Both the position numbers and the translations under genes were made by a program. Below, piece by piece: positions 28,989-37,244 of a stretch of 64,000 nt of DNA. Position 1 is the first letter of the stretch; every line of letters starts with the position of its first letter. Source of the DNA: Polaromonas glacialis (lineage in GTDB: Bacteria > Pseudomonadota > Gammaproteobacteria > Burkholderiales > Burkholderiaceae_C); contig NZ_KL448325.1 in NCBI RefSeq assembly GCF_000709345.1, forward strand, positions 124,001-188,000, in the 5' to 3' direction. The notes under the pieces were generated by a model. The model was given only the letters and a program-made list of their open reading frames with translations, was not told the origin of the DNA and searched no databases.

Positions 28989-29455
28989 TTGAAAAACTCC
29001 TTCTTGTCAAACATCGCAGGTGTTGCGAGCGGCGCAGGTCTGAAGATGGCGCAAGCGCTGTGTCAACCTGAAGCCTGGATGGGTGTTGTCTTATTCATCA
29101 TAAGTTGAACTTTCAGAGTTCACCTCATACTTTTTGACATAGGTTGTATGCCGCGCATAAGCATTGAACATCGGAATGTTCCATTTATGATTTTGACGTT
29201 CCATGCAAACCTGCCTGCCATGAATACATAAGCAGCTGTACTGAAAATGCACACCGTTTTTCCCATGCCGCTTGCGTCAGGTCATGAATATATTGAGTTA
29301 GATGCGTATTTCGAAGCAAGCGGTGGTTATGGCCACTTTCGGCAAAATCGAGTGGCCTCGAAGTTATCCTTTCCAGTTTTTTACGTATACAGCAAGAAGA
29401 TAATGTCCAGTTTTTGCACCTGCGCGTAATGCGCCTATAACCTGAGGAGACAATT
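28989..29455. other. Divergent intergenic region between the DUF35 operon and the porin gene
   Basis: About 465 bases with no convincing gene. It must contain the promoters of both the minus-strand operon and the plus-strand porin. The palindrome at 29166-29181 is the clearest regulatory candidate in it. Confidence 0.6.
29166..29181. promoter_or_regulatory. Palindromic operator candidate
   Basis: GAACAT-CGGA-ATGTTC is a perfect 6+6 inverted repeat about 180 bases upstream of the minus-strand operon start and 275 bases upstream of the porin. It may bind a dimeric regulator, such as the LysR protein at 19566; this is inference. Confidence 0.4.
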
Positions 29456-30556
29456 ATGAAAAAAATCGGAATTGCACTTGCAACTATATTTCCCTTAGTG
29501 CTTGCGCACGCACAAAGCAGCGTCACGTTATATGGCGTGGTTGACGCTGCGGTCTCGTTTGTTGATAACGGCGTCGTGCGTAATACGCGCATCGATTCGG
29601 CAATCGGTCCGGGAAGTCGCTTTGGCTTGCGGGGCACGGAAGAGCTGGGGGGTGGCTTGCGTGCAATTTACACACTGGAAGGGGGCTTTGACACAAGTAC
29701 GGGCACCTCACAGCAAGGTGGTTTACTTTTTGGACGGCAGGCGTTCACCGGCATCACTTCGAGTAATGGCTGGAGTGTTACGCTGGGCAGACATTATTCG
29801 CCAACACAACAGGCCCTGGCGGCAACTGACGCAATGGGTCAAAACTATTGGGGCAGCAGCACCGGCTTCGGCAATGGCTCGCAAAGCCCCGGCTCGACCA
29901 CCATGGGTGCAGGCTGCCAGGGCGCCAGCCTGAGGGTCAACAATTCCGTACTGGGCGCATGGACCGCTGGTGGAATTACCGGGCGATTGCTGATGGGAGC
30001 CGGAGACGAGAACGGCCGAGGTTCCGGACGAACCTACAACCCGAGCCTTACCTTTTCCAACGACGCACTCACCGTGACGGCTGCATACACCCGTATTCGT
30101 CAGTGTGCTCCTGATATACCGGCACTGGCCCAAGCTGCCTGGCAAACCGAAACCGTCGTAGGAGGTTCTTATAATTTTGGGCCTGCCTCGGTATATGCCG
30201 GGTATTACAACTTTAATCCGTCAGAAAATAATAAAGTTATCAGTCCGACAACATTTTTGAATAATAAAGTAGTGTGGTTGGGTACCCGTGTACCTGTAGG
30301 CTCAGCAGGTACTGTGCTGGCGCAAGTAGCGCGGCTGAAACAGGACCTCAGCGGGGGTGATGCAAAAGGAACATCTGTCGGTTTGACATATGTTCATCGT
30401 CTTTCGAAGCGAACAAGCGTATATGCATCGAGCGGATGGCTGAAAAACAGTGACAGAGGACAATTCACATTATCTGCCACGACTGCAACCCTTCCGGCTG
30501 GAGCTATTGGCGCGGATCCAAAAGCATTATCGTTTGGCCTTACACACGCGTTTTGA
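29456..30556 (+). CDS. Burkholderiales-type trimeric outer-membrane porin
   Basis: A protein of 366 residues with a signal peptide (MKKIGIALATIFPLVLAHA), then QSSVTLYGVVDAAVSFVDNG, FGLRGTEELGGGLRAIYTLEGGF and LFGRQAFTGITSSNGWSVTLGR, the hallmark opening of Gram-negative porins of this order. Alternating aromatic beta-strands follow, and the chain ends LSFGLTHAF with the terminal Phe needed for outer-membrane insertion. A GAGGAGA site precedes the ATG. It faces away from the CoA-dependent operon and probably admits that operon's substrate. Its base composition becomes AT-richer near the 3' end than the neighbouring catabolic genes. Confidence 0.95.
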   Translation: MKKIGIALATIFPLVLAHAQSSVTLYGVVDAAVSFVDNGVVRNTRIDSAIGPGSRFGLRGTEELGGGLRAIYTLEGGFDTSTGTSQQGGLLFGRQAFTGITSSNGWSVTLGRHYSPTQQALAATDAMGQNYWGSSTGFGNGSQSPGSTTMGAGCQGASLRVNNSVLGAWTAGGITGRLLMGAGDENGRGSGRTYNPSLTFSNDALTVTAAYTRIRQCAPDIPALAQAAWQTETVVGGSYNFGPASVYAGYYNFNPSENNKVISPTTFLNNKVVWLGTRVPVGSAGTVLAQVARLKQDLSGGDAKGTSVGLTYVHRLSKRTSVYASSGWLKNSDRGQFTLSATTATLPAGAIGADPKALSFGLTHAF

Positions 30557-30566
30557 TTTGATGTGG

Positions 30567-30592
30567 TCTTGATTGTCATTGAATAATCAAGA
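30567..30592 (+). terminator. Possible terminator hairpin after the porin gene
   Basis: TCTTGATT and AATCAAGA form a perfect 8-bp stem around a 10-base loop, 11 bases after the porin stop. There is no long T-run, so it may be a weak terminator or an mRNA 3'-end stabiliser. Confidence 0.4.
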
Positions 30593-30883
30593 TCTCCTTA
30601 CATAATGCATATAGGCCTAGCAGACTGCTAAATACTAGTTCTTGACTCAAAAATTGAGCAGATCAAGGGTCACTTACCCCTTGTTTACCTCGAAAAGTCT
30701 CTTGTAGCCTGTTTTATGAGGTCGAAAGCTCTTCGTCGTGAGATGTCTGGAGGTATTACAGCAGCCTGCTAGGAGTACCTAAAAGACAATATATATTGCC
30801 GATTTATCCGACTGCATTGTTTCACACAACGATAAGTGATCATTTCTCAATTTACTTGGGTTAAGGAAAGTGTGCATATTTTA
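30593..30883. other. AT-rich stretch, no gene recognised
   Basis: About 290 bases between the porin hairpin and the Ldh relic, AT-rich and without convincing coding potential. It may be the eroded 5' part of the Ldh pseudogene or its leader. Confidence 0.4.
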
Positions 30884-31511
30884 TTGAATGGAGGCAAAAC
30901 CGGCACCACTGTTGTCGGCGTCTCCAAGACTTGGTGCACAGGAATCATTTCTTACTACTTTGAGCGGATCACAAAAGCCGGTTTTGCCTGAATAACTGAC
31001 CTTACGCACTCTTCAATGAAGAAAAAATTTTGCCAAATCTGCTTTCATTGGAGAACAGCGCTCTCAGTGCGTAAGGTCAGTGAATAATTGTTTGCAGCGG
31101 CGAGCAAAAGGTCGCGCTGCATGGTGGCACCGAGGGCCGGTTCAGCACCAACCTGTTCGCGTTTGGGTTTAGGTTTCCATCGAAAACAACGCTGATCATT
31201 TGGAGATTGGTACGTCCAGCATGCTCCTGAATAAAGTAATTATGAAAAATCAACTCGGTAATCTGCTGTCCAAAGGATGCACTTTGTCCCAGACGAATAG
31301 CCCACGCAAGACCCGGGAGATCGAGGGAAAAGGTTTCAGCAACGCGTGGCTGGCTACGCCGACAGCGTATAGACACCCGGCAGGTTAAACCGGGATGAGC
31401 CGGTCCGTGTTCCATTTGATCGATCTGTCGCTGAATGGGCGAACGCGATCGAAGTTCCCGATCTGGTCTATGAGGCGCTGCGCCGGGTGGCCAATTTAGG
31501 CATTGGGCTGA
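30884..31511 (+). pseudogene. Decayed Ldh-family dehydrogenase with an 85-bp insertion
   Basis: Pieces translate as a damaged relative of the intact Ldh protein at 10242-11243. They read KTGTTVVGVSKTWCTGIISYYFERITKAGFA (30898-30988), then after the inserted element EQKVALHGGTEGRFSTNLFAFGF, in another frame IGTSSMLLNKVIMKNQLGNLL, and finally EPVRVPFDRS with PDLVYEALRRVANLGIG. The order matches the intact protein, but there are stops, shifts and a large deletion between about 31340 and 31390. It is immediately upstream of, and co-directional with, the NADP-oxidoreductase/OsmC pair, so it was probably the first gene of that operon. Confidence 0.8.
30996..31080. mobile_element. 85-bp MITE-like insertion with perfect terminal inverted repeats
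   Basis: The element begins CTGACCTTACGCACT and ends with the exact reverse complement AGTGCGTAAGGTCAG (15-bp perfect termini). It is flanked on both sides by the 7-base direct repeat TGAATAA (30989-30995 and 31081-31087), a target duplication. Removing the element and one repeat rejoins the Ldh-like reading frame. It has no coding capacity and must have been moved in trans by a transposase not recognised in this window. Confidence 0.8.
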
Positions 31512-31546
31512 CTATTATTATTGTTGTAAATCAATGGAGTGAAGAA

Positions 31547-32209
31547 ATGAAAATCGGAGTTATTGGCGCAGGCTTTATCGGCCGCGCATTGGCAACCCTG
31601 GCGGTCAAGAGCGGACACGAAGTGATGATCAGCAACTCGCGTCATCCCAGAACGTTAGGTAGCACTGCCGTGGCAATTGGCTGCAGGATTGGCACCGCGC
31701 AAGATGCGGCCGAATTCGGTGACGTCGTCTTCGTTGCGATCCCACTGCTGGCCTACAAAGAGATACCAGAAGTGCCGCTGGCAGGCAAGATTGTCGTCGA
31801 TGCCAACAACTACTATCCCCAACGCGATGGCGCCATTGAAGAATTGGAAAGCCATGCAACGACCACGAGCGAGCTCCTGGCAGAGCACCTTGCTGGCGCT
31901 AAAGTAGTCAAGGCGTTCAATGCCATTTTGCAGGGTGACTTGGAAAAAGACGGTCGCCCCGCTGGCGCGCCAGACCGGCGTGCGCTGCCGATTGCCGGCG
32001 ACGATGCTCAGGCCAAGCAGGTTGTCACCGGCCTGATCGACGCCTTCGGTTTTGACGCAGTGGACGCCGGCCCCTTAAGCGAAAGCTGGCGCTTTGAGCG
32101 CGCCAAGCCTGCTTATTGCATTCCGCTGGATGTGGCCGGGTTGACGCAGGCGCTGGCTGCGGCTGAGCGAGATGTGGAAGTCGCGCACGGCTCATGGAGG
32201 CGGCGATGA
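31547..32209 (+). CDS. NADP-dependent F420-reductase-like oxidoreductase
   Basis: About 220 residues. The N-terminus MKIGVIGAGFIGRALA is the Rossmann GxGxxG motif, and GHEVMISNSRHPRT follows with the Asn-Ser-Arg that recognises the NADP 2'-phosphate in F420:NADP oxidoreductases. DVVFVAIPLLAY, KIVVDANNYYPQRDG and VVKAFNAI also fit this group. Burkholderiales generally lack F420, so these homologues are thought to be NADP-linked reductases of other substrates. A GGAG site precedes the ATG at 31547; the frame is open further 5' only because it fuses to the Ldh relic. It overlaps the OsmC gene by four bases. A dead copy lies at 16036-16585. Confidence 0.9.
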   Translation: MKIGVIGAGFIGRALATLAVKSGHEVMISNSRHPRTLGSTAVAIGCRIGTAQDAAEFGDVVFVAIPLLAYKEIPEVPLAGKIVVDANNYYPQRDGAIEELESHATTTSELLAEHLAGAKVVKAFNAILQGDLEKDGRPAGAPDRRALPIAGDDAQAKQVVTGLIDAFGFDAVDAGPLSESWRFERAKPAYCIPLDVAGLTQALAAAERDVEVAHGSWRRR

Positions 32210-32736
32210 GTGCGCTGCGCGACTATCTGAAAGAAAAAGCGGCCATTCTTCAGGATCGCAAGACAAAAATTGTCGGTGGAGAGTTGGGCACGAAGCAGTT
32301 GAACGCGCAAGTCAGCGTAGAGGGACGCAGCGGCATCCGCCGTGTTCGAATTCGTGATTTTCAGATCGTGACTGACGCACCAAAGGATTTTGCGGGCTAC
32401 AACTTGGGACCAAGCGCGCCGGAGCTGCTGCTCGGAAGCTTAGGCAGTTGTCTTGTGCATACCTTGATGATTCAGGCCGCCTGGCTCGATATTGCGATTG
32501 ATGCGGCCGAAGTTATTGTGACAGGGGACTTCAGCGGTCGCACTGGCCATCCAGCGTTCCCTGAGTTTTCAGCAGGCATACCGAACATCAGATATCGACT
32601 GCAGGTTGATTCGACCGGAACCGACGATCAGCTGACGAAGTTACATAAGGCTGTTGAGCAGTTTTGCCCGATTCTGAACGTCCTGCATCAACCACAGCCG
32701 ATTCAAGGAAATGTTGAGCGCGTGTCTGCAACATGA
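32206..32736 (+). CDS. OsmC family protein
   Basis: About 176 residues of the OsmC/Ohr superfamily. The two redox cysteines appear in PELLLGSLGSCLVHTLMIQA and VEQFCPILNVL, with the conserved segment VIVTGDFSGRTG between them. Family members reduce organic hydroperoxides or detoxify small electrophiles. ATGA at 32206-32209 couples it to the NADP-oxidoreductase gene, suggesting a shared role in reactive carbonyl or peroxide handling. The earlier in-frame ATG at 32194 lies within the upstream gene and is less likely. Confidence 0.92.
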   Translation: MSALRDYLKEKAAILQDRKTKIVGGELGTKQLNAQVSVEGRSGIRRVRIRDFQIVTDAPKDFAGYNLGPSAPELLLGSLGSCLVHTLMIQAAWLDIAIDAAEVIVTGDFSGRTGHPAFPEFSAGIPNIRYRLQVDSTGTDDQLTKLHKAVEQFCPILNVLHQPQPIQGNVERVSAT

Positions 32737-32950
32737 CCTGCTCCACAGCGCCTGTGTCAACTCGAAGAGGTGCTCGGGTTGGTAGTTGCCGACCATCGCC
32801 GCTTTCACCGTCGCAGTGCTCGCTTTGCAACGAACGTCCCGCATTGCCGCGAGCACGTCTGGATTGCGCTAACCATTGACAATCGCGCGGATGATCGTCA
32901 TGCCTGTCACGCCGCTGACCACATGGTGCAGTTGCAGGTTCATCAAGGTC
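32737..32950 (-). pseudogene. IS110-family transposase relic
   Basis: Minus-strand translation gives NLQLHHVVSGVTGMTIIRAIVNG, a stop, then RNPDVLAAMRDVRCKAST and KAAMVGNYQPEHLFELTQAL, a recognisable internal part of IS110-family (DEDD) transposases. The in-frame stop and missing ends show it is dead. It abuts the thioredoxin-like fragment at 32952. Confidence 0.75.
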
Positions 32951-32951
32951 A

Positions 32952-33121
32952 GTGCCTTCTGTGTTGGCGCTGCTGGAGTTCGGCACCGATTGGTGCGGCT
33001 TTTGCCTTGCCAGCGCGCCCATCGTCACCAAGGCCCTGGCCGCCCACCCCGCGCTCAAGCACCTCAAGGTGGAGGACGGCAGCGGCCGGGCGCTGGGCCG
33101 ATCGTTCAAGGTCAAGCTGTG
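32952..33121 (+). pseudogene. Thioredoxin-like gene fragment cut by a transposon
   Basis: The fragment encodes LALLEFGTDWCGFCLASAPI through GRALGRSF-VKLC, about 90% identical in DNA to the intact gene at 49926-50288, including the WCGFC active site. The 5' end is joined to IS110 debris, and the 3' end stops exactly where the TniA/TniB transposon begins (33122). No downstream half is present on the far side of the transposon. Confidence 0.9.
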
Positions 33122-33239
33122 TGTCGGTTCACCTTCAATCTGTCACTTTTGAACTTTCATTTGGCACCAACCCCTTCAATGTGTCACCAAATCAGTCGAT
33201 GGCGTCCTATTTCGAGCGCACTACGCTTACTCCCCATCC

Positions 33240-34151
33240 TTAAAAGTCTTGCATTTCTGAGTCTGAGTCCAATCGGGCCAGTTTGTAGATGCCATTGGCC
33301 GCCGCCTGATCAATCAGTTCAGCGCTGATGAATTCGGTTTTCTGGCGGATCGCCAGCTCTGCGGCCTGCGTCAGCAAGGTCGTGACCTTGCCAGTCAACC
33401 CGCCGCTCTTACCCATGAGTTTTTGGATGATGGCCTTGTCGGCCAGTGGCGACGGTTTTTCCAGCGGCAGCAGCCGGCCAAAGCTCACCACGAATTCCCG
33501 GAACTCCGGGCTTTCACGCCACTTCGGCAAGGAAAAGGGTTCGAACCGGGAGGCAATCTGCGGATCGGTCTGCATGGCATACAGCGCCTCACTGGTGCCC
33601 AGTGCCACGATCGGCATGCGCAATTCATTGCTGATGAATTTGAGCTGGTTCAGCAGTTGACGCTGTTCGCGGACCGAACCGGCCAACAAGTGATGGACCT
33701 CGTCGATGATCATCAATTTTGGCGGCTGGCGGTGCAGCAGACGCAGTCCGAGCAACTCCATATCGGTACCACGGCGATTGACCGGCGGCTGAACACCCAG
33801 GCCTTCGATGATCTGGGCGTACAGCTTGTTGTCGCAAGGGTTGGCAGGCATCTGAAGGTGAACCGTTTTACGGATTTCCACTTCATTGAACTCGTTGCAT
33901 ATGTTGGGGTTGTCGCGAACAAACTTTTCGACAATCATGGTTTTGCCAATGTTGCTGTCGCCGTGCAGCAGCATGCAGGGTATGCGCCCGCTGGGTGGGT
34001 GATTCAACAAGTGCGCCATTCTGACCAGCGCCTCATTGCCTCGGGAGTACGCCACCCACTTGGGCGCATACAGTCTGGACACCCGTTCATCGATCGGGCC
34101 TTCCAGGTAGGACCAGACCCCGACATGCAGATGATCAAGGCCGTTTGCCAT
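33240..34151 (-). CDS. tniB: TniB-type transposition ATPase
   Basis: A protein of 303 residues of the AAA+ ATPase family used by Mu/Tn7/Tn5053 systems. Walker A is MLLHGDSNIGKTMIVEKF near residue 65 and Walker B is KLMIIDEVHHLL near residue 145, followed by RQLLNQLKFISNELRMPIVALGT (sensor-1 region) and the C-terminal GGLTGKVTTLLTQAA. It would regulate target capture and activate TniA. The gene begins four bases after the transposase stop and is the last gene in the element. Confidence 0.93.
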   Translation of the reverse strand: MANGLDHLHVGVWSYLEGPIDERVSRLYAPKWVAYSRGNEALVRMAHLLNHPPSGRIPCMLLHGDSNIGKTMIVEKFVRDNPNICNEFNEVEIRKTVHLQMPANPCDNKLYAQIIEGLGVQPPVNRRGTDMELLGLRLLHRQPPKLMIIDEVHHLLAGSVREQRQLLNQLKFISNELRMPIVALGTSEALYAMQTDPQIASRFEPFSLPKWRESPEFREFVVSFGRLLPLEKPSPLADKAIIQKLMGKSGGLTGKVTTLLTQAAELAIRQKTEFISAELIDQAAANGIYKLARLDSDSEMQDF

Positions 34152-34154
34152 GGC

Positions 34155-35941
34155 TCAGTGGTCCCAGATTTCAGCGTCCGAGGGCTTTACCGGCTGCGAA
34201 TAATCCACCCCACCTGCGGGAGTAGCTGTTGTGCCCATCGTTGCGGACTGGGCATCTTTGCGTCGCTGCGAATGTCGCCTTGCCGCCTTTGTTTTGGCCG
34301 TGGCACGCTCGATCAAGGCACGCTGGGCAGTCACGGCCTTGAATATGGCGTCCTGAGTGGGGGCGTTGTGCCCTTGTTCGCGCAACGCAGACAAGGCGGC
34401 GCGTTGCTCCCACAGCGTGATGGGTGGCAACGCCAGATCAGCGTACGGTATCGGGCAGTAGCGCCGGTCGGGACCGCACAGAAACACCCTGGACAGATTT
34501 CGCGGATCGTAGCGCACCAATACAGGGGAGCCAAGTTGCACGATGGAAGGCAGCACGTTGTCCCAGTAGCGGATGTTGAACAGGTGCAATCCATCCCGGC
34601 GCAATTTGCGCTGCATCGAGGGCAGAAAGCTGATCATGAATTGATCGGGTTGCTCAGGCAGCGACCGGGCGTGCGCAGTCGGGCCACTTGTCGCGGCCTG
34701 CCACGCCGCCAGCGGGCTCCGGCGAATTCCCTTGTGGACGCGGCGATGGTATTGCTCGCAGATCTCAAGGGTCAGCCACTGCTCCAGCTCTGCCATCGTC
34801 AGCCGCGCATTGGACTCGGACGGATAGTCCCCCCTGTCCTGCGTGTTCGAACCGGTGGTTCCCGGCAGCAAATGCACGCGGCCCATCAGTGTGCCAATCA
34901 GGCGCTCAATATGCCCGCCGTAGTGCGGTGTGGCGATGGGACGAAGAATCAGCCCAATGCCATGCTCGTCACACCCTCGGTGCAGCGCGGCTGCTGTGAA
35001 GTCCGCACCGTTGTCCGTATGCACGGCCGCAGGCAGTCCCCAAACGGGCCAGGTGCATGCCAGTCCCCTGGACTTGAGCCAGCTCTCTTTGGGCAGGATC
35101 GCCTGCGACAGGCACAGGGCCACGGAAGTTGAAGATGGCGCCTCCATCGAGAGATAAAACCCGACCACCACGCGCGTGGCCACATCGACTGCCAGCGTGA
35201 GCCACGGCCGGCCTATGGGAAGGCGACTGGCCTCATCCACGACGATGGCGTCCACCGGGGTGTGGTCGATCTGCACGACTTCCAGGGCATGCTGGACCTG
35301 GTAGTTTCCAGGAACAAAGGCCGTTTGGGTTGCTGCCTCTCCTGGCTGCAGCCTAGCTTTCGCGGCTTGACCAGGGTCGAGTTCTTTGAGCCGGGCAAGT
35401 ATGGGCTTGCGCGAAGGAGGCCTCAAGCCCAGAGCCGCACAACGCAAACCCACCATCCGCACGACCTCCTCTTTTTTGGCGCGCACTTTGGTCAAGTACA
35501 CCTCCTGGATGACCTCGGCAATCAATTTATCCAGCCGATCATCGATGCGGTGGGCGCCAACGGGCGTTCCGCGGGCACGAGGCAGGAGCGTGGAAGTTTG
35601 AGGGGCCTGGCGGGGTACAGTGCAAGCCAGCGAAAGACGGTGCGCCGGGATACTTCGAAATCAGCCGCAATTTGCGCGACTTGCCGGGCCGCATTTGGTG
35701 CCTCATCGATTCCAGAGATAGCTTCCTTGCGGCGTTGGGCCAACGCCCATTGAGAATCCGTGGCAGCGGAAATGACGGACTCGCTGGAGGCCTTCAGGCG
35801 AACTGCCGCAGGGGGCGCACTCAGGTCCGCAGCGCAAACTGCATGAATTCGTCCATTGACCAGAATCACGGACCATGACCGATCCGGCAGGCTCGACGCT
35901 GATGATGGCCACAAGCCGGTCGCCGGCAACTGCCAGGGCAT
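34155..35941 (-). pseudogene. tniA: TniA-type DDE transposase, probably frameshifted
   Basis: The 456-residue frame 34155-35525 holds the catalytic core: QIDHTPVDAIVVDE (first Asp), AAVHTDNGADF (second Asp) and PHYGGHIERLIGTL (Glu), then a C-terminal beta-barrel-like region. An upstream frame (35522-35941) encodes the N-terminal HTH part, ending VSRRTVFRWLALYPARP. The matching continuation STLLPRARGTPVGAH-DDRLDKLIAEV lies in the -1 frame, so one base appears to be missing near 35605. No canonical slippery heptamer is seen there. The element may thus be immobile unless the short frame alone suffices. Confidence 0.82.
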
Positions 35942-36189
35942 TGGATACCACCTGAAAACATCCCATCGTCATGTCCTTGCAGGCCAAGGCGTGCATAACG
36001 ACACATTGAAAGCAAGCAGATGCAAGGTTGTGCCAATTGAAAGGACTATATTTTGAAAAAATCTTGGCTGGACAGATTTGCCTGGATAACGCATTTTTAC
36101 CAAGCGTCTCCAGTGAAAATCCCCTATCTGCGTGGTCTATTTGGTGCCAATTGAAAGTTCAAAAGTGACAGATTGAAGGTGAACCGACA

Positions 36190-36372
36190 GTGCCGTTGAA
36201 GTCATACATGAGCTTCACATCCGCATTAATGCCAGTTGGCTGAACATAGGTCACTGCAAATACGGGCTCGATGTTCCAATAGTTCCGGCTGAGGTTGGCC
36301 AGCTTGTTGCTGTCATAGCTACCCGTTGGTGCCGTGACGTCCACAGCCCACACATAGCGGTGGATGTCAAGC
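36190..36372 (-). pseudogene. Fragment of a SphA/Phenol_MetA_deg family outer-membrane protein
   Basis: The piece encodes RYVWAVDVTAPTGSYD, then LANLSRNYWNIEPVFAVTYV and INADVKLMYDFNGT, typical of the transporter-like family found in meta-cleavage pathway clusters (PF13557-type). Only about 60 residues survive, trapped between the TniA/TniB transposon end at 36189 and the IS3 terminus at 36373. It hints that an aromatic catabolic locus once lay here. Confidence 0.75.
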
Positions 36373-36396
36373 TAGTTGTCGCAAAAAGTTTGATGC

Positions 36397-36741
36397 TCAG
36401 GCGATTTGTTGGGTGAGTTGGTTCTGGTTTTGTTGGGTTTCCGGATTGAGGTGGACTTGTGCGATTCGGTCCCAATTGCGGGTCGGACCGGACCAGCGGT
36501 TTGGGTTGGCATCGCGCGCTGCGGCATACACTTTGACGCGGTCATCCAGAAGGGCTTGATCGATTTGCATGTGACGTTGAGCAGGCGTGACAAAGCCAAT
36601 CGCGCTGTGCCGATGCTCGTGGTTGTACCAGTGCACCAACTCTGTCACCCAGCGCCGCGCCTGTAGCAAGCCATTGAACGGTTTGACGGGCAGTTGAGGC
36701 CGGTACTTCAGTGTCCTGAACAGAGCCTCCGAGTAGGGGTT
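36397..36741 (-). pseudogene. IS3 OrfB transposase, C-terminal fragment
   Basis: Encodes NPYSEALFRTLKYRP with the catalytic Glu, then ARRWVTELVHWYNHEHRHSAIGFVTPAQRH, the standard C-terminus of IS3 OrfB, plus a Gln-rich tail. It joins directly to the SRPAVSND end of the fragment at 40090-40425 once the serine-recombinase element is removed. Confidence 0.88.
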
Positions 36742-36773
36742 GGAGCGAGCAGTCAACTGCGCCGCATGGCGAC

Positions 36774-37034
36774 GTTGAGCGACGACCTTTTCGCGTAACC
36801 CATCCGCACCATCCGCTGTTCGGTCAGGAGTTCGATCTGGTCGAGCGTGGGAGGAACTGGCGCGAAGACAGGGTTTTTTTCCACGACACAGTTGGAGTCT
36901 CGCACTCGATGCCGGCGGTCTGGACCGACCTGGTCGCCGAGGACCCTTTCAATGCTGTGGCGCGGGGACGTGCCGCGTTCCGGGCTCAGGAACTCCTCGA
37001 GTTGGTGAAACTGATCGAGGCAATGAAGTCATGA
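36774..37034 (+). CDS. DUF5372-like small protein (no normal start codon seen)
   Basis: An open frame of about 86 residues encoding PFRVTHPHHPLFGQEFDLVE, RNWREDRVFFHDTVG, SMPAVWTDLVAEDPFNAVARGRAAFRAQELLELVKLIEAM and a stop at 37034. This pattern is known from small proteins encoded next to large serine recombinases and other transposons. No ATG, GTG or TTG is present in frame before the conserved region; the open frame runs back through the element boundary at 36740. It is thus either translated from a rare start or is 5'-truncated. Function unknown. Confidence 0.6.
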   Translation, partial: VERRPFRVTHPHHPLFGQEFDLVERGRNWREDRVFFHDTVGVSHSMPAVWTDLVAEDPFNAVARGRAAFRAQELLELVKLIEAMKS

Positions 37035-37167
37035 ACCGGCCCCCCCAGTGTAAAGAGGATATTGTGCAAAGTGTAAAGGCGATTACGTCTTGGTTTGCAT
37101 CTGTTCGATACTACCGGCATGGCAGCTCATCCAGCGCGCTGGAAATGAAACCTCCTGTCGCTTGCAG

Positions 37168-37203
37168 TGATCACCTTGACAGTGTGATCATGCCGAACAT
37201 AAT
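37168..37203 (+). promoter_or_regulatory. Promoter with overlapping palindrome for the recombinase operon
   Basis: A consensus -35 TTGACA (37176-37181) lies 16 bases before CATAAT (37198-37203). The -35 sits between TGATCAC (37168-37174) and GTGATCA (37184-37190), a perfect 7+7 inverted repeat, suggesting a repressor site, perhaps for the HTH protein encoded 40 bases downstream. Confidence 0.6.
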
Positions 37204-37244
37204 CCTATTTACATACATTGACTGGCCTGAGCCGAGGAGGTTCC

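Larger units (their letters stand above)
33122..36189. mobile_element. TniA/TniB transposon (Tn5053/Tn552-like), 3.07 kb
   Basis: Both ends begin TGTCGGTTCACCTTCAATCT when read inward and match over about 48 bases with one mismatch. TG...CA-type termini and a DDE transposase plus AAA ATPase pair define the Tn5053/Tn552 group. It lacks tniQ and a resolvase. The flanks (thioredoxin fragment on the left, a MetA-type fragment on the right) are not halves of one gene and show no clear 5-6 bp duplication, so later deletion or recombination has removed one flank. Confidence 0.88.

Noticed and set aside
29185..29637. 150-codon minus-strand frame overlapping the porin start
   Set aside because: Overlaps a strong porin signal peptide and has no family resemblance.
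33423..35132. Long plus-strand frame across tniB and tniA (569 codons)
   Set aside because: Spans two genes on the opposite strand that have clear Walker and DDE motifs; a composition artefact.
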